From: Streptomyces sp. ISL-12 | Lineage (GTDB): Bacteria > Actinomycetota > Actinomycetes > Streptomycetales > Streptomycetaceae | NCBI RefSeq assembly: GCF_018614415.1 | Contig: NZ_JAGGOO010000019.1 | Coordinates: 1 to 58,473, forward strand | Direction of reading: 5' to 3' | Length of the DNA: 58,473 nucleotides | Shown: positions 17,524 through 25,230 of the stretch, in pieces | Position numbering within the stretch: the stretch's first letter is position 1 | How the letters are laid out: each line of letters starts with the position of its first letter | Program-made: the position numbers and the translations under genes | Notes under the pieces: generated by a model | Databases searched by the model: none | What the model was told of the DNA's origin: nothing | What the model saw: only the letters and a program-made list of their open reading frames with translations

Positions 17524-17837
17524 CCTACGTACGCGCCTGTGGGCTGAGCGAGCTGGAGGAGGACACCCCGAAAAGGGTGGAACTCGACGGCACGCCGGTC
17601 TCCGTCGTCCGCACGGAGGGCGAGGTGTTCGCGGTCAACGACATCTGCTCGCACGCGAACGTCTCCCTCTCCGAGGGCGAGGTCGACGACTGCCACATCG
17701 AGTGCTGGCTGCACGGCTCGCGCTTCGACCTCCGCTCCGGCAAGCCCGACAGTCTTCCGGCGACGCGCCCCGTCCCCGTTTACCCCGTAAAGATCGAAGG
17801 GGACGACGTGCTCGTCTCCCTCACCCAGGAGTCCTGA
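17520..17837 (+). CDS. Rieske-type [2Fe-2S] ferredoxin
   Basis: A 105-residue soluble ferredoxin with a Rieske domain. Cluster ligands are in ICSHANVSLSEG (C-x-H) and ECWLHGSRFDL (C-x2-H). It resembles the ferredoxin subunits of bacterial aromatic-ring dioxygenases, but there is no dioxygenase here. Its position inside the suf operon, overlapping sufD by 4 bp and 7 bp before sufC, points to a role in electron supply for cluster assembly, or use as a first acceptor of new clusters. Confidence 0.9.
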   Translation: MTYVRACGLSELEEDTPKRVELDGTPVSVVRTEGEVFAVNDICSHANVSLSEGEVDDCHIECWLHGSRFDLRSGKPDSLPATRPVPVYPVKIEGDDVLVSLTQES

Positions 17838-17844
17838 GGCACCC

Positions 17845-18609
17845 ATGGCAACGCTTGAAATCCGAGACCTGCACGTCACCGTCGAGGCCGACAACGCCAC
17901 GAAGGAGATTCTCAAGGGTGTCGACCTGACCGTGAAGCAGGGCGAGACGCACGCCATCATGGGCCCCAACGGCTCCGGCAAGTCGACCCTCGCCTACTCC
18001 CTCGCGGGTCACCCCAAGTACACGATCACCGGCGGCACCGTCACCCTCGACGGCGAGGACGTCATCGAGATGTCCGTCGACGAGCGCGCCCGCGCCGGCC
18101 TCTTCCTCGCCATGCAGTACCCGGTCGAGGTCCCCGGCGTCTCCGTCTCCAACTTCCTGCGCACCTCCGCCACCGCCATCCGCGGCGAAGCCCCCAAGCT
18201 GCGTACCTGGGTGAAGGAGGTCAAGGAGGCCATGGAGCGCCTCAACATGGACCCCGCCTTCGCCGAGCGCAACGTCAACGAGGGCTTCTCCGGCGGTGAG
18301 AAGAAGCGCCACGAGATCCTCCAGCTGGAGCTGCTCAAGCCGAAGGTCGCGATCCTCGACGAGACCGACTCCGGCCTCGACGTCGACGCGCTGCGCATCG
18401 TGTCCGAGGGCGTCAACCGCGTCCGCGAGTCCGGCGAGGTCGGCACCCTGCTGATCACGCACTACACGCGCATCCTGCGCTACATCAAGCCCGACTTCGT
18501 CCACGTCTTCTCAGGCGGCCGCATCGTGGAGTCCGGCGGCGCCGAACTCGCCGACAAGCTGGAGGAAGAGGGCTACGAGGCATACACGAAGGGTGGCGTA
18601 TCCGCGTGA
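17845..18609 (+). CDS. sufC: Fe-S cluster assembly ATPase SufC
   Basis: A 254-residue ABC-type ATPase that drives conformational change of SufB-SufD. Walker A is GPNGSGKST, the signature is FSGGEKKRHEI, and Walker B is VAILDETDSGLD; the E-T-D-S-G-L-D variant is diagnostic of SufC. The ATG at 17845 follows the Rieske stop by 7 bp and the stop overlaps sufS. Confidence 0.96.
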   Translation: MATLEIRDLHVTVEADNATKEILKGVDLTVKQGETHAIMGPNGSGKSTLAYSLAGHPKYTITGGTVTLDGEDVIEMSVDERARAGLFLAMQYPVEVPGVSVSNFLRTSATAIRGEAPKLRTWVKEVKEAMERLNMDPAFAERNVNEGFSGGEKKRHEILQLELLKPKVAILDETDSGLDVDALRIVSEGVNRVRESGEVGTLLITHYTRILRYIKPDFVHVFSGGRIVESGGAELADKLEEEGYEAYTKGGVSA

Positions 18610-19862
18610 CACAGCTGCCGGGCCTCCTCGACACCGAGGCGATCCGCAAGGACTTCCCCATCCTGGACCGCCAGGTCCACGAAGGGCGCAAGCTCGTGTA
18701 CCTGGACAACGCGGCGACGTCGCAGAAGCCGCGTCAGGTGCTCGACGCTCTCAGCGAGTACTACGAGAGCTACAACGCCAACGTCCACCGTGGCGTGCAC
18801 GTCCTCGCCGAGGAGGCCACGGCGCTGTACGAGGGCGCGCGCGACAAGGTCGCGGAGTTCATCAACGCGCCCTCCCGCGACGAGGTGGTCTTCACCAAGA
18901 ACGCCTCCGAGTCGCTCAACCTCGTCGCGAACATGCTGGGCTGGGCCGACGAGCCCTACCGCGTGGACTCCGACACCGAGATCGTCATCACGGAGATGGA
19001 GCACCACTCCAACATCGTGCCGTGGCAGCTGCTCGCGCAGCGCACCGGCGCGAAGCTCCGCTGGTTCGGCCTGACCGACGACGGCCGCCTCGACCTGTCC
19101 AACATCGAGGAGATCATCACCGAGAAGACGAAGATCGTCTCCTTCGTGCTGGTCTCCAACATCCTGGGCACCCAGAACCCGGTCGAGGCGATCGTCCGCC
19201 GCGCCCAGGAGGTCGGCGCCCTGGTGTGCATCGACGCCTCCCAGGCCGCGCCGCACATGCCGCTGGACGTCCAGGCCCTCCAGGCCGACTTCGTGGCCTT
19301 CACCGGCCACAAGATGTGCGCCCCGACCGGCATCGGCGTCCTGTGGGGCCGCCAGGAACTCCTGGAGGACCTGCCCCCGTTCCTCGGCGGCGGCGAGATG
19401 ATCGAGACGGTGTCGATGCACTCCTCGACCTACGCGCCCGCCCCGCACAAGTTCGAGGCGGGCACGCCCCCGATCGCCCAGGCGGTCGGCCTCGGCGCGG
19501 CGATCGACTACCTGTCGGCGATCGGCATGGACAAGATCCTCGCCCATGAGCACGCCCTGACCGACTACGCGGTCAAGCGGCTGATGGAGGTCCCGGACCT
19601 CCGCATAATCGGCCCGACGTCGTCGGAGGAGCGCGGCGCCGCGATCTCCTTCACGCTCGGTGACATCCACCCGCACGACGTGGGTCAGGTCCTCGACGAG
19701 CAGGGCATCGCGGTCCGGGTCGGCCACCACTGCGCCCGGCCCGTCTGCCTCCGCTACGGAATTCCTGCGACCACGCGAGCGTCGTTCTATCTGTACTCCT
19801 CGCCGGCCGAGATCGACGCCCTGGTCGACGGCTTGGAGCACGTACGGAACTTCTTCGGATGA
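18606..19862 (+). CDS. sufS: Cysteine desulfurase SufS
   Basis: A 418-residue PLP enzyme that takes sulfur from cysteine. The PLP lysine is K236 in FTGHKMCAPTG, the persulfide-forming cysteine is C376 in VGHHCARPVCLR, and HHSNIVPW supplies the conserved His region. The GTG start at 18606 overlaps the sufC stop (GTGA). SufU, its sulfur acceptor in Gram-positive bacteria, follows 11 bp later. Confidence 0.96.
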   Translation: MTQLPGLLDTEAIRKDFPILDRQVHEGRKLVYLDNAATSQKPRQVLDALSEYYESYNANVHRGVHVLAEEATALYEGARDKVAEFINAPSRDEVVFTKNASESLNLVANMLGWADEPYRVDSDTEIVITEMEHHSNIVPWQLLAQRTGAKLRWFGLTDDGRLDLSNIEEIITEKTKIVSFVLVSNILGTQNPVEAIVRRAQEVGALVCIDASQAAPHMPLDVQALQADFVAFTGHKMCAPTGIGVLWGRQELLEDLPPFLGGGEMIETVSMHSSTYAPAPHKFEAGTPPIAQAVGLGAAIDYLSAIGMDKILAHEHALTDYAVKRLMEVPDLRIIGPTSSEERGAAISFTLGDIHPHDVGQVLDEQGIAVRVGHHCARPVCLRYGIPATTRASFYLYSSPAEIDALVDGLEHVRNFFG

Positions 19863-19873
19863 GGGGCTGAGGC

Positions 19874-20347
19874 GTGAAGCTGGACTCCATGTACCAGGAA
19901 GTCATCCTGGACCACTACAAGAACCCGCACGGGCGTGGTCTGCGCGATGGCGACGCCGAGGTTCACCACGTGAACCCGACGTGCGGCGACGAGATCACCC
20001 TCCGAGTGAAGTACGACGGCACGACGATCGAGGACGTCTCGTACGAGGGGCAGGGCTGTTCCATCAGCCAGGCGTCGGCCTCCGTACTGAACGACCTGCT
20101 CGTCGGCAAGGACCTCACCCAGGCGCAGAAGATCCAGGAGACCTTCCTGGAGCTGATGCAGTCCAAGGGCAAGCTGGAGCCCGACGACGCGATGGAGGAC
20201 GTCCTGGAGGACGCCGTCGCGTTCGCCGGGGTGTCGAAGTACCCGGCCCGGGTCAAGTGCGCCCTCCTGAGCTGGATGGCGTGGAAGGACGCGACGGCCC
20301 AGGCGCTGGACGGCGCCGGCACCGACGCCGAAAGGAAGACGGCATGA
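19874..20347 (+). CDS. sufU: Zinc-dependent sulfurtransferase SufU
   Basis: A 157-residue SufU. The three conserved cysteines are in NPTCGDEI, GQGCSISQAS and RVKCALLSW; SufU uses them with an Asp to bind zinc and accept persulfide from SufS. It retains the insertion between the second and third cysteines that distinguishes SufU from IscU. The start is GTG 19874 with GAGG upstream. The stop overlaps the next gene. Confidence 0.95.
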   Translation: MKLDSMYQEVILDHYKNPHGRGLRDGDAEVHHVNPTCGDEITLRVKYDGTTIEDVSYEGQGCSISQASASVLNDLLVGKDLTQAQKIQETFLELMQSKGKLEPDDAMEDVLEDAVAFAGVSKYPARVKCALLSWMAWKDATAQALDGAGTDAERKTA

Positions 20348-20676
20348 CCGAGACCGTTGAGATGAAGCCGGCTTCCGAGGAGGAGCTGCGCGAGGCCCTG
20401 ATGGACGTCGTCGACCCCGAGCTGGGCATCGACGTCGTCAACCTGGGCCTGATCTACGGCATCCACGTCGACGACGCCAACATCGCGACCGTCGACATGA
20501 CCCTGACCTCGGCGGCCTGTCCGCTGACCGACGTCATCGAGGACCAGGCCAAGTCCGCCACGGACGGCCTCGTCAGCGAACTGCGCATCAACTGGGTCTG
20601 GATGCCGCCGTGGGGCCCCGACAAGATCACGGACGACGGGCGGGAGCAGCTGCGCGCGCTCGGCTTCAACGTCTGA
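20344..20676 (+). CDS. sufT: SufT/MIP18-type metal-sulfur cluster assembly factor
   Basis: A 110-residue DUF59 protein. DVVDPELGIDVVNLGLIYG at residues 20-38, the TSAACPLTD motif with its conserved cysteine, and the closing INWVWMPPWGPDKITDDGREQLRALG are the family's hallmarks. It helps deliver clusters to client proteins. It is the last suf gene, coupled by an ATGA overlap to sufU, and a hairpin follows. Confidence 0.93.
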   Translation: MTETVEMKPASEEELREALMDVVDPELGIDVVNLGLIYGIHVDDANIATVDMTLTSAACPLTDVIEDQAKSATDGLVSELRINWVWMPPWGPDKITDDGREQLRALGFNV

Positions 20677-20693
20677 GCCACCCCTCGCCGTAC

Positions 20694-20726
20694 GACGGCC
20701 TCCGGTGCGACCCGCCGGGGGCCGTC
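20694..20726 (+). terminator. Hairpin at the end of the suf operon
   Basis: Stem GACGGCC-t-CCGG (20694-20705) with CCGG-g-GGCCGTC (20715-20726), one internal mismatch and a 9-base loop. It lies 18 bp past the sufT stop. Confidence 0.7.
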
Positions 20727-20793
20727 GCCGTTTCACATCCCTTTCTCCCCTCGCTCTCAGCCTCCGCTCAGACCCGCGCGGCAGCGTGGGCCG

Positions 20794-21783
20794 GTGACCG
20801 CTTCCACCCGCCCCGTCTTCCTGCTCGGCTGTCCCCGCTCCGGCACCACCCTGCTCCAGCTGATGCTGCACGCCCACCCGAGGATCGCGCTGCCGCCGGA
20901 GAACCGCTTCGTGCTCCCGGCCTACGAGCGCCGGCTGGCCTTCGGCGACCTGCGCGACCGCGGCAACCGGGCCGGGCTGGCCCAGTGGATCACCGGGCGG
21001 CAGGAGACCCGCTTCCACGAGCTGGGACTCGACACGGCGACCGTGGCGTCCCGCATCACCGACGGACCGCCGACCCTCGGCTCTGCGCTGGGCACCGCGC
21101 TGCGGGCCTACGCCGAACAGCACGGCAAGACCCGCTGGGGCGACAAGCGCCCGGCGTACGCCCTGCACGTCCCGGAGATCCTGCGCCTCTTCCCCGACGC
21201 GCAGTTCGTGCACCTGGTGCGCGACGGACGGGACTGCGTCGCCTCGCTGCTGCGGATGCCGTGGTGGCACGCCGGGTTCCACGAGGCGGTCGCCACCTGG
21301 TCCCAGGTCATGGACACCACCCGCCGCCACGCCCGCCGCCTGGGCCCGGACAGCTGGCACGAACTGCGCTACGAGGATCTGCTGACCGACCCCGAACCGG
21401 TGCTGCGGGGGCTGTGCGCCTACCTGGGCGAGGAGTACGACCCCTCGATGACCGAGCCGTACCGGCTCGCGGAGGTCGCCGTGCCCGCCCGCAAGACCTG
21501 GCACCGCAACACCCACGGCGCGCTGGACGCCTCCCGCTCGGGCACCTGGCGGCAGCGGCTCACTCCCGACCAGATCCGCCTGTGCGAGGCCGCGCTCGGC
21601 GACCGGCTGACGCGGGCCGGCTACGAGCCGAGCGGCGCGGTCCGCCCCGCCCCCGGCGAGCTGCTCCGCTACCGCCGGGTGTCGGCACTGCGCCGCGCGG
21701 CCCACGCCAGGCGGCGGCTGCGCGACCGGCGGACACGGCAGAGGGAACGGGGCCCGGTCGCGGAGGTGCCGCCCGGCATCTGA
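20794..21783 (+). CDS. Sulfotransferase family protein
   Basis: A 329-residue PAPS-dependent sulfotransferase. The 5'-phosphosulfate loop LLGCPRSGTTLLQ is at residues 10-22 and the 3'-phosphate-binding segment is FVHLVRDGRDCVASLL near 140. LRYEDLLTDPEPVLRGLCAYLG is the usual C-terminal family segment, of which YEDLLTDP is the core. The acceptor molecule is unknown. The GTG start has no Shine-Dalgarno sequence; CAGCGT at 20782-20787 is a possible -10 for a leaderless transcript. The last 60 residues are Arg-rich and probably disordered. Confidence 0.87.
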   Translation: MTASTRPVFLLGCPRSGTTLLQLMLHAHPRIALPPENRFVLPAYERRLAFGDLRDRGNRAGLAQWITGRQETRFHELGLDTATVASRITDGPPTLGSALGTALRAYAEQHGKTRWGDKRPAYALHVPEILRLFPDAQFVHLVRDGRDCVASLLRMPWWHAGFHEAVATWSQVMDTTRRHARRLGPDSWHELRYEDLLTDPEPVLRGLCAYLGEEYDPSMTEPYRLAEVAVPARKTWHRNTHGALDASRSGTWRQRLTPDQIRLCEAALGDRLTRAGYEPSGAVRPAPGELLRYRRVSALRRAAHARRRLRDRRTRQRERGPVAEVPPGI

Positions 21784-21794
21784 TCACCTGTTAT

Positions 21795-21823
21795 GTGTAC
21801 GCCCGTACACGACTCCTGTGTAC
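21795..21823. promoter_or_regulatory. GTGTAC/GTACAC operator array before the SMR-tetR pair
   Basis: Three exact half sites alternate in orientation: GTGTAC (21795-21800), GTACAC (21805-21810) and GTGTAC (21818-21823), spaced by 4 and 7 bp. They end 10 bp before the SMR start codon, and TACGCT at 21821-21826 could be the -10. This is a natural place for autoregulation by the downstream TetR protein. Confidence 0.6.
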
Positions 21824-21833
21824 GCTCGTCCGC

Positions 21834-22154
21834 ATGGGATACCTGCTGCTCGTCGGCGCCATCGCCGCGGAGGTCGCCGGCACCACCGCGATGAAGTACA
21901 GCGAGGGGTTCAGCAGACTGGTGCCGAGCCTGCTCACGGTGGCCGGTTACGTCATCTCCTTCACCCTGCTGGCCCAGACCCTGAAGACGCTGTCCGTCGG
22001 CACGGCCTACGCCATCTGGTCCGGCCTCGGCACGGCCGCCATCGCCACGATCGGCGTCGTCTTCATGGGCGAGGGCATGACCGCCGCCAAGGCCGCCGGG
22101 ATCGGGCTGATCATCGTAGGAGTGGTGGTGCTGAACCTGGGCGGGGCGCACTGA
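21834..22154 (+). CDS. Small multidrug resistance (SMR) family efflux protein
   Basis: A 106-residue four-helix membrane protein. The essential proton/substrate glutamate is E13 in GAIAAEVAGTTAMKYS, followed by FTLLAQTLKTLSVGTAYAIW, whose SVGTAYAIWSGLG part is the SMR signature, and a last helix LIIVGVVVLNLGG. It exchanges protons for cationic or quaternary ammonium compounds, probably as a dimer. The start lacks a ribosome binding site and may be leaderless. The stop overlaps the tetR start by one base (TGATG). Confidence 0.92.
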   Translation: MGYLLLVGAIAAEVAGTTAMKYSEGFSRLVPSLLTVAGYVISFTLLAQTLKTLSVGTAYAIWSGLGTAAIATIGVVFMGEGMTAAKAAGIGLIIVGVVVLNLGGAH

Positions 22155-22708
22155 TGCCCCGCCGCCACGACCCCGGCCGCCGGCAGCGGATCATCGACGC
22201 GGCGATCCGGGTGGTGGGCCGGGGCGGCATCGCGGGGCTCAGCCACCGCACGGTCGCCGCGGAGGCGGACGTACCGCTCGGCTCCACGACGTACCACTTC
22301 GCGACGCTGGACGAGCTGCTGGTGGCGGCGCTGCGCCAGGCGAACGAGGGCTTCGCCGAGGTGCTGGCGGCCCACCCGGCGCTCAGGGACCCGGCCGCCG
22401 ACCTGGCCGGGGGACTCGCCCGGGTGCTGGGGGAGTGGCTGGCGGGCGACCGCACGGGGGTGGAGCTGGAGTACGAGCTGTACCTGGCGGCCCTGCGGCG
22501 GCCCGCCCTGCGCCCGGTGGCGGCGGAGTGGGCGGACGGCGTGGCCGACCTGCTCGCCCCCCGCACCGACCCGGTCACCGCGCGGGCGGTGGTCGCGCTG
22601 ATGGACGGGATCTGCCTGCAGGTGCTGCTGACGGGGACGGCGTACGACGAGGGGTACGCGCGGGAGGTGCTGGGACGGGTGCTCGGCCGGACGGCGACCG
22701 GCGGGTGA
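22154..22708 (+). CDS. TetR family repressor
   Basis: A 184-residue regulator with a TetR helix-turn-helix at residues 9-55 (RQRIIDAAIRVVGRGG..., SHRTVAAEADVPLGSTTYHF). It is translationally coupled to the SMR gene, so the likely role is ligand-released repression of that pump through the GTGTAC sites at 21795-21823. The last codons merge into the tandem array that follows: the 3' end itself reads as a shortened repeat unit. Confidence 0.9.
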   Translation: MPRRHDPGRRQRIIDAAIRVVGRGGIAGLSHRTVAAEADVPLGSTTYHFATLDELLVAALRQANEGFAEVLAAHPALRDPAADLAGGLARVLGEWLAGDRTGVELEYELYLAALRRPALRPVAAEWADGVADLLAPRTDPVTARAVVALMDGICLQVLLTGTAYDEGYAREVLGRVLGRTATGG

Positions 22709-23042
22709 GGTGCCCGGCGGGCTGCCGGTCCGGGTGCTCGGTCCGGCCGGTGACCGGCGGACGAGGTGGGCCGGTGGGGTGCCGGGCCGGGTGCTCGGCC
22801 GGGCGGCGACCGGCGGACGAGGTGGGCCGGTGGGGTGCCGGGCCGGGTGCTCGGCCGGGCGGCGACCGGCGGGTGAGGTGCCCGGCGGGCTGCCGGTCCG
22901 GATGTCCGGCCCGGCCGGTGACTGGGGGGTGAGGTGCCCGGCGGGCTGCCGGTCCGGATGCTCGGCCCGGCCGGTGACCGGCGGACGAGGTGGGCCGGTG
23001 GGGTGCCGGGCCGGGTGCTCGGCCGGGCGGCGACCGGCGGGT
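22707..23042 (+). repeat. Six-copy 56-bp tandem repeat after tetR
   Basis: Six units of exactly 56 bp begin at 22707, 22763, 22819, 22875, 22931 and 22987, each opening with GAGGTG. There are two versions: A (GAGGTGCCCGGCGGGCTGCC...) and B (GAGGTGGGCCGGTGGGGTGC...), in the order A-B-B-A-A-B. The last 43 bp of tetR (from GAGGTGCTGGGACGGGTG) resemble a shortened unit, so the array seems to be amplified from the gene's end. The unit is not a multiple of three; frames stay open only because of the base composition. Confidence 0.9.
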
Positions 23043-23062
23043 GAGGCGTCCCAGTGGGCTGG

Positions 23063-23099
23063 TTCGCCCTCGGCACGCCCGGCCGGTTAAGTTGCCCCC
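23063..23099 (+). promoter_or_regulatory. Putative promoter of a leaderless dapD transcript
   Basis: TTCGCC (23063-23068) and TTAAGT (23087-23092) are 18 bp apart, and the ATG follows the -10 by 7 bases with no ribosome binding site. The -35 match is weak. Confidence 0.45.
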
Positions 23100-24089
23100 A
23101 TGACCGACACGACTGCTCCCCGCACCACCGGTGCCGTGGCCGCCGGCCTGGCCACCGTCGCCGCCGACGGCACCGTTCTCGACACCTGGTTCCCCGCCCC
23201 CGAACTGGTCGACGGGCCCGGCCCGTCCGGCACCGAGCGCCTCACCGCCGAACAGGCCGCCGAACTCCTCGGCGGCGGCGCCACCGCCGCCGTCGGCCCG
23301 GACACCCGCCGGGGCGTCGAGGTGGTCGCGGTCCGCACGGTCATCGCCTCCCTGGACGAGAAGCCGATCGACGCGCACGACGTCTACCTGCGCCTCCACC
23401 TGCTCTCCCACCGCCTGGTCAAGCCGCACGGCCAGAACCTGGACGGCATCTTCGCCCACCTCGCCAACGTCGCCTGGACCTCGCTGGGCCCGGTCGCCGT
23501 CGACGACCTGGAGAAGGTCCGGCTGAACGCCCGCGCGGAGGGCCTGCACCTCCAGGTCACCTCGGTCGACAAGTTCCCCCGCATGACGGACTACGTCGCC
23601 CCCAAGGGCGTGCGCATCGCCGACGCCGACCGCGTCCGCCTGGGCGCGCACCTCGCCGAGGGCACCACGGTCATGCACGAGGGCTTCGTCAACTTCAACG
23701 CGGGCACGCTGGGCACGTCGATGGTCGAGGGCCGCATCTCCGCCGGCGTCGTCATCGGCGACGGCTCGGACATCGGCGGCGGCGCCTCCACGATGGGCAC
23801 GCTGTCCGGCGGCGGCAACGTCATCATCTCCATCGGCGAGCGCTGCCTGATCGGCGCCGAGGCGGGCGTCGGCATCGCGCTGGGCGACGAGTGCGTGGTA
23901 GAGGCCGGCCTCTACGTCACCGCCGGCACGCGCGTCACGATGCCCGACGGCGAGATCGTCAAGGCCCGCGAACTCTCCGGCGCGTCCAACATCCTCTTCC
24001 GCCGCAACTCGGTGACGGGGACGGTGGAGGCCCGGCCGAACAACGCGGTGTGGGGCGGGCTGAACGACGTGCTGCACAGCCACAACTGA
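23100..24089 (+). CDS. dapD: Tetrahydrodipicolinate N-succinyltransferase
   Basis: A 329-residue actinobacterial-type DapD, the succinylase step of lysine and meso-diaminopimelate biosynthesis. The C-terminal half has left-handed beta-helix hexapeptide repeats ([21 protein letters not shown] is the start; [20 protein letters not shown] follows), and [20 protein letters not shown] closes the helix. It stands alone on its transcript; a strong hairpin follows. A DapA-like enzyme is encoded 2.3 kb further on. Confidence 0.94.
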   Translation: MTDTTAPRTTGAVAAGLATVAADGTVLDTWFPAPELVDGPGPSGTERLTAEQAAELLGGGATAAVGPDTRRGVEVVAVRTVIASLDEKPIDAHDVYLRLHLLSHRLVKPHGQNLDGIFAHLANVAWTSLGPVAVDDLEKVRLNARAEGLHLQVTSVDKFPRMTDYVAPKGVRIADADRVRLGAHLAEGTTVMHEGFVNFNAGTLGTSMVEGRISAGVVIGDGSDIGGGASTMGTLSGGGNVIISIGERCLIGAEAGVGIALGDECVVEAGLYVTAGTRVTMPDGEIVKARELSGASNILFRRNSVTGTVEARPNNAVWGGLNDVLHSHN

Positions 24090-24100
24090 GCACGGGAGCT

Positions 24101-24144
24101 TCCGCCCCGCTTCGGCAGTGACGAGCTGTCCGGAGCGGGGCGGA
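24101..24144 (+). terminator. Hairpin after dapD
   Basis: Perfect 11-bp arms TCCGCCCCGCT (24101-24111) and AGCGGGGCGGA (24134-24144), with CGG-CAG and CTG-CCG extending pairing into the 22-base loop. It begins 11 bp past the stop. Confidence 0.75.
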
Positions 24145-24315
24145 CCCTTGCTCACCGCCTCTTCGCGCGGGGCGCTGCTCCCTGATCATGTCCGTCGGGC
24201 CGGTGGTCTCCCGCAGCGGCGGGAAGCCGGGCGTGACCTCCGGAGGGGTTCGGCAGATGAACAGGCGGACGCTTCTGTCCGATCAGACGCCGAACCGACG
24301 AAACGAGGTCCTGGT

Positions 24316-24540
24316 ATGAGGAACGAGCGGGCGAAGGGTGTGGCGCGTTGGGTGACCGGGGCGGGGGCCGCGGCCGTGGTCTGCTGGCTTCCGGCGGGGG
24401 CCGCGCACGCCGACGAGACCAACACCGACTCGCACAACGGGCCCCGGATCGGGCTGGTGAACGTCGGGCAGGTCGACGACCCGATGGAGGACGTGCTGGA
24501 GCACACGCTGCTGTTCGGGGACGGTTACCGCTGGCAGTGA
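24316..24540 (+). CDS. Small secreted protein of unknown function
   Basis: A 74-residue protein with a clear signal peptide: positively charged start (MRNERAKGVAR), hydrophobic core (WVTGAGAAAVVCWLPAGA) and an AHA-D cleavage site near residue 31-33. The mature part is about 42 residues, acidic, and has no cysteines. I do not recognise a family. The ATG is preceded by a weak CGAGG. Codon usage is typical of the chromosome. Confidence 0.65.
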   Translation: MRNERAKGVARWVTGAGAAAVVCWLPAGAAHADETNTDSHNGPRIGLVNVGQVDDPMEDVLEHTLLFGDGYRWQ

Positions 24541-24678
24541 CCTGACGTACGTGTGCCGGTGAGCGCCGGGGGCCGTCACGCGGGTTCCGGCGCGCAGGCA
24601 TAGTGGTGGGTGGTCGCACGCGTCACCAGGGGCACGGGGGCCGGACAGCGGGTCCGCCCGGGGCACGAGAAGGTGACG

Positions 24679-25230
24679 ATGGATGCGCAGGCCGAGGAGA
24701 GTTTCCGCGAGTTCGTGGCGAACCGGTCGTCCGCGCTGCTGAAGACCGCCGTCCTGCTGAGCGGCGGCGACCGGCACGCGGGCGAGGACCTGCTGCAGAA
24801 CGCGTTGATCAAGGTGGCGGGGCGCTGGCACCGGGTCGAGGAGCCCGAGGCGTACGTCCGGCAGGTCCTGTACCGGCAGCAGGTCAGCCGCTGGCGGCTG
24901 AAGTGGCCGAGGCGGGAGGTGAGCGTCGGCCGGCCGCCCGAGACCGGTACGGACGCCGACGCCGTGGCCGCCGCCGACCTGCGGCTCGTCATGCGCGGGG
25001 CGCTCGCCCGGCTGACCGCGCGGCAGCGGACGGTGCTGGTGCTCCGCTACTTCGAGGACCTTCCCGAGGCCGACGTCGCCCGGCTGCTGGGGTGTTCCGT
25101 CGGCACCGTACGGTCCACCACCCATCGTTCGCTGGCCCGGCTGCGGGCCGTCGCCCCCGAACTGGCCGCCCTGGGCCCGGCGGGGCCGCGGCCGGTCGGC
25201 AACCCCTCGCCCCTGGAGGTGCGTTCGTGA
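24679..25230 (+). CDS. SigE-family ECF sigma factor
   Basis: A 183-residue two-domain sigma factor: region 2 (AGEDLLQNALIKVAGRWHRVEEPEAYVRQVL spans residues 36-66; the LLQNALIKVAGRW core is diagnostic of the SigE/SigM-like actinobacterial group) and region 4 (LVLRYFEDLPEADVARLLGC, then SVGTVRSTTHRSLARLR). I start at ATG 24679, behind GAGAAGG. It overlaps the next gene by GTGA, as sigma factors often do with their regulators. Confidence 0.88.
   Translation: MDAQAEESFREFVANRSSALLKTAVLLSGGDRHAGEDLLQNALIKVAGRWHRVEEPEAYVRQVLYRQQVSRWRLKWPRREVSVGRPPETGTDADAVAAADLRLVMRGALARLTARQRTVLVLRYFEDLPEADVARLLGCSVGTVRSTTHRSLARLRAVAPELAALGPAGPRPVGNPSPLEVRS

Noticed and set aside
22707..23042. CRISPR array
   Set aside because: Units are contiguous variants of each other with no unique spacers, no dyad repeats and no cas genes.
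22575..24155. Long open frame on the minus strand through the 56-bp array and dapD
   Set aside because: It is Arg/Pro/Ala-rich, follows the repeat composition and opposes dapD; it is a high-GC shadow frame.
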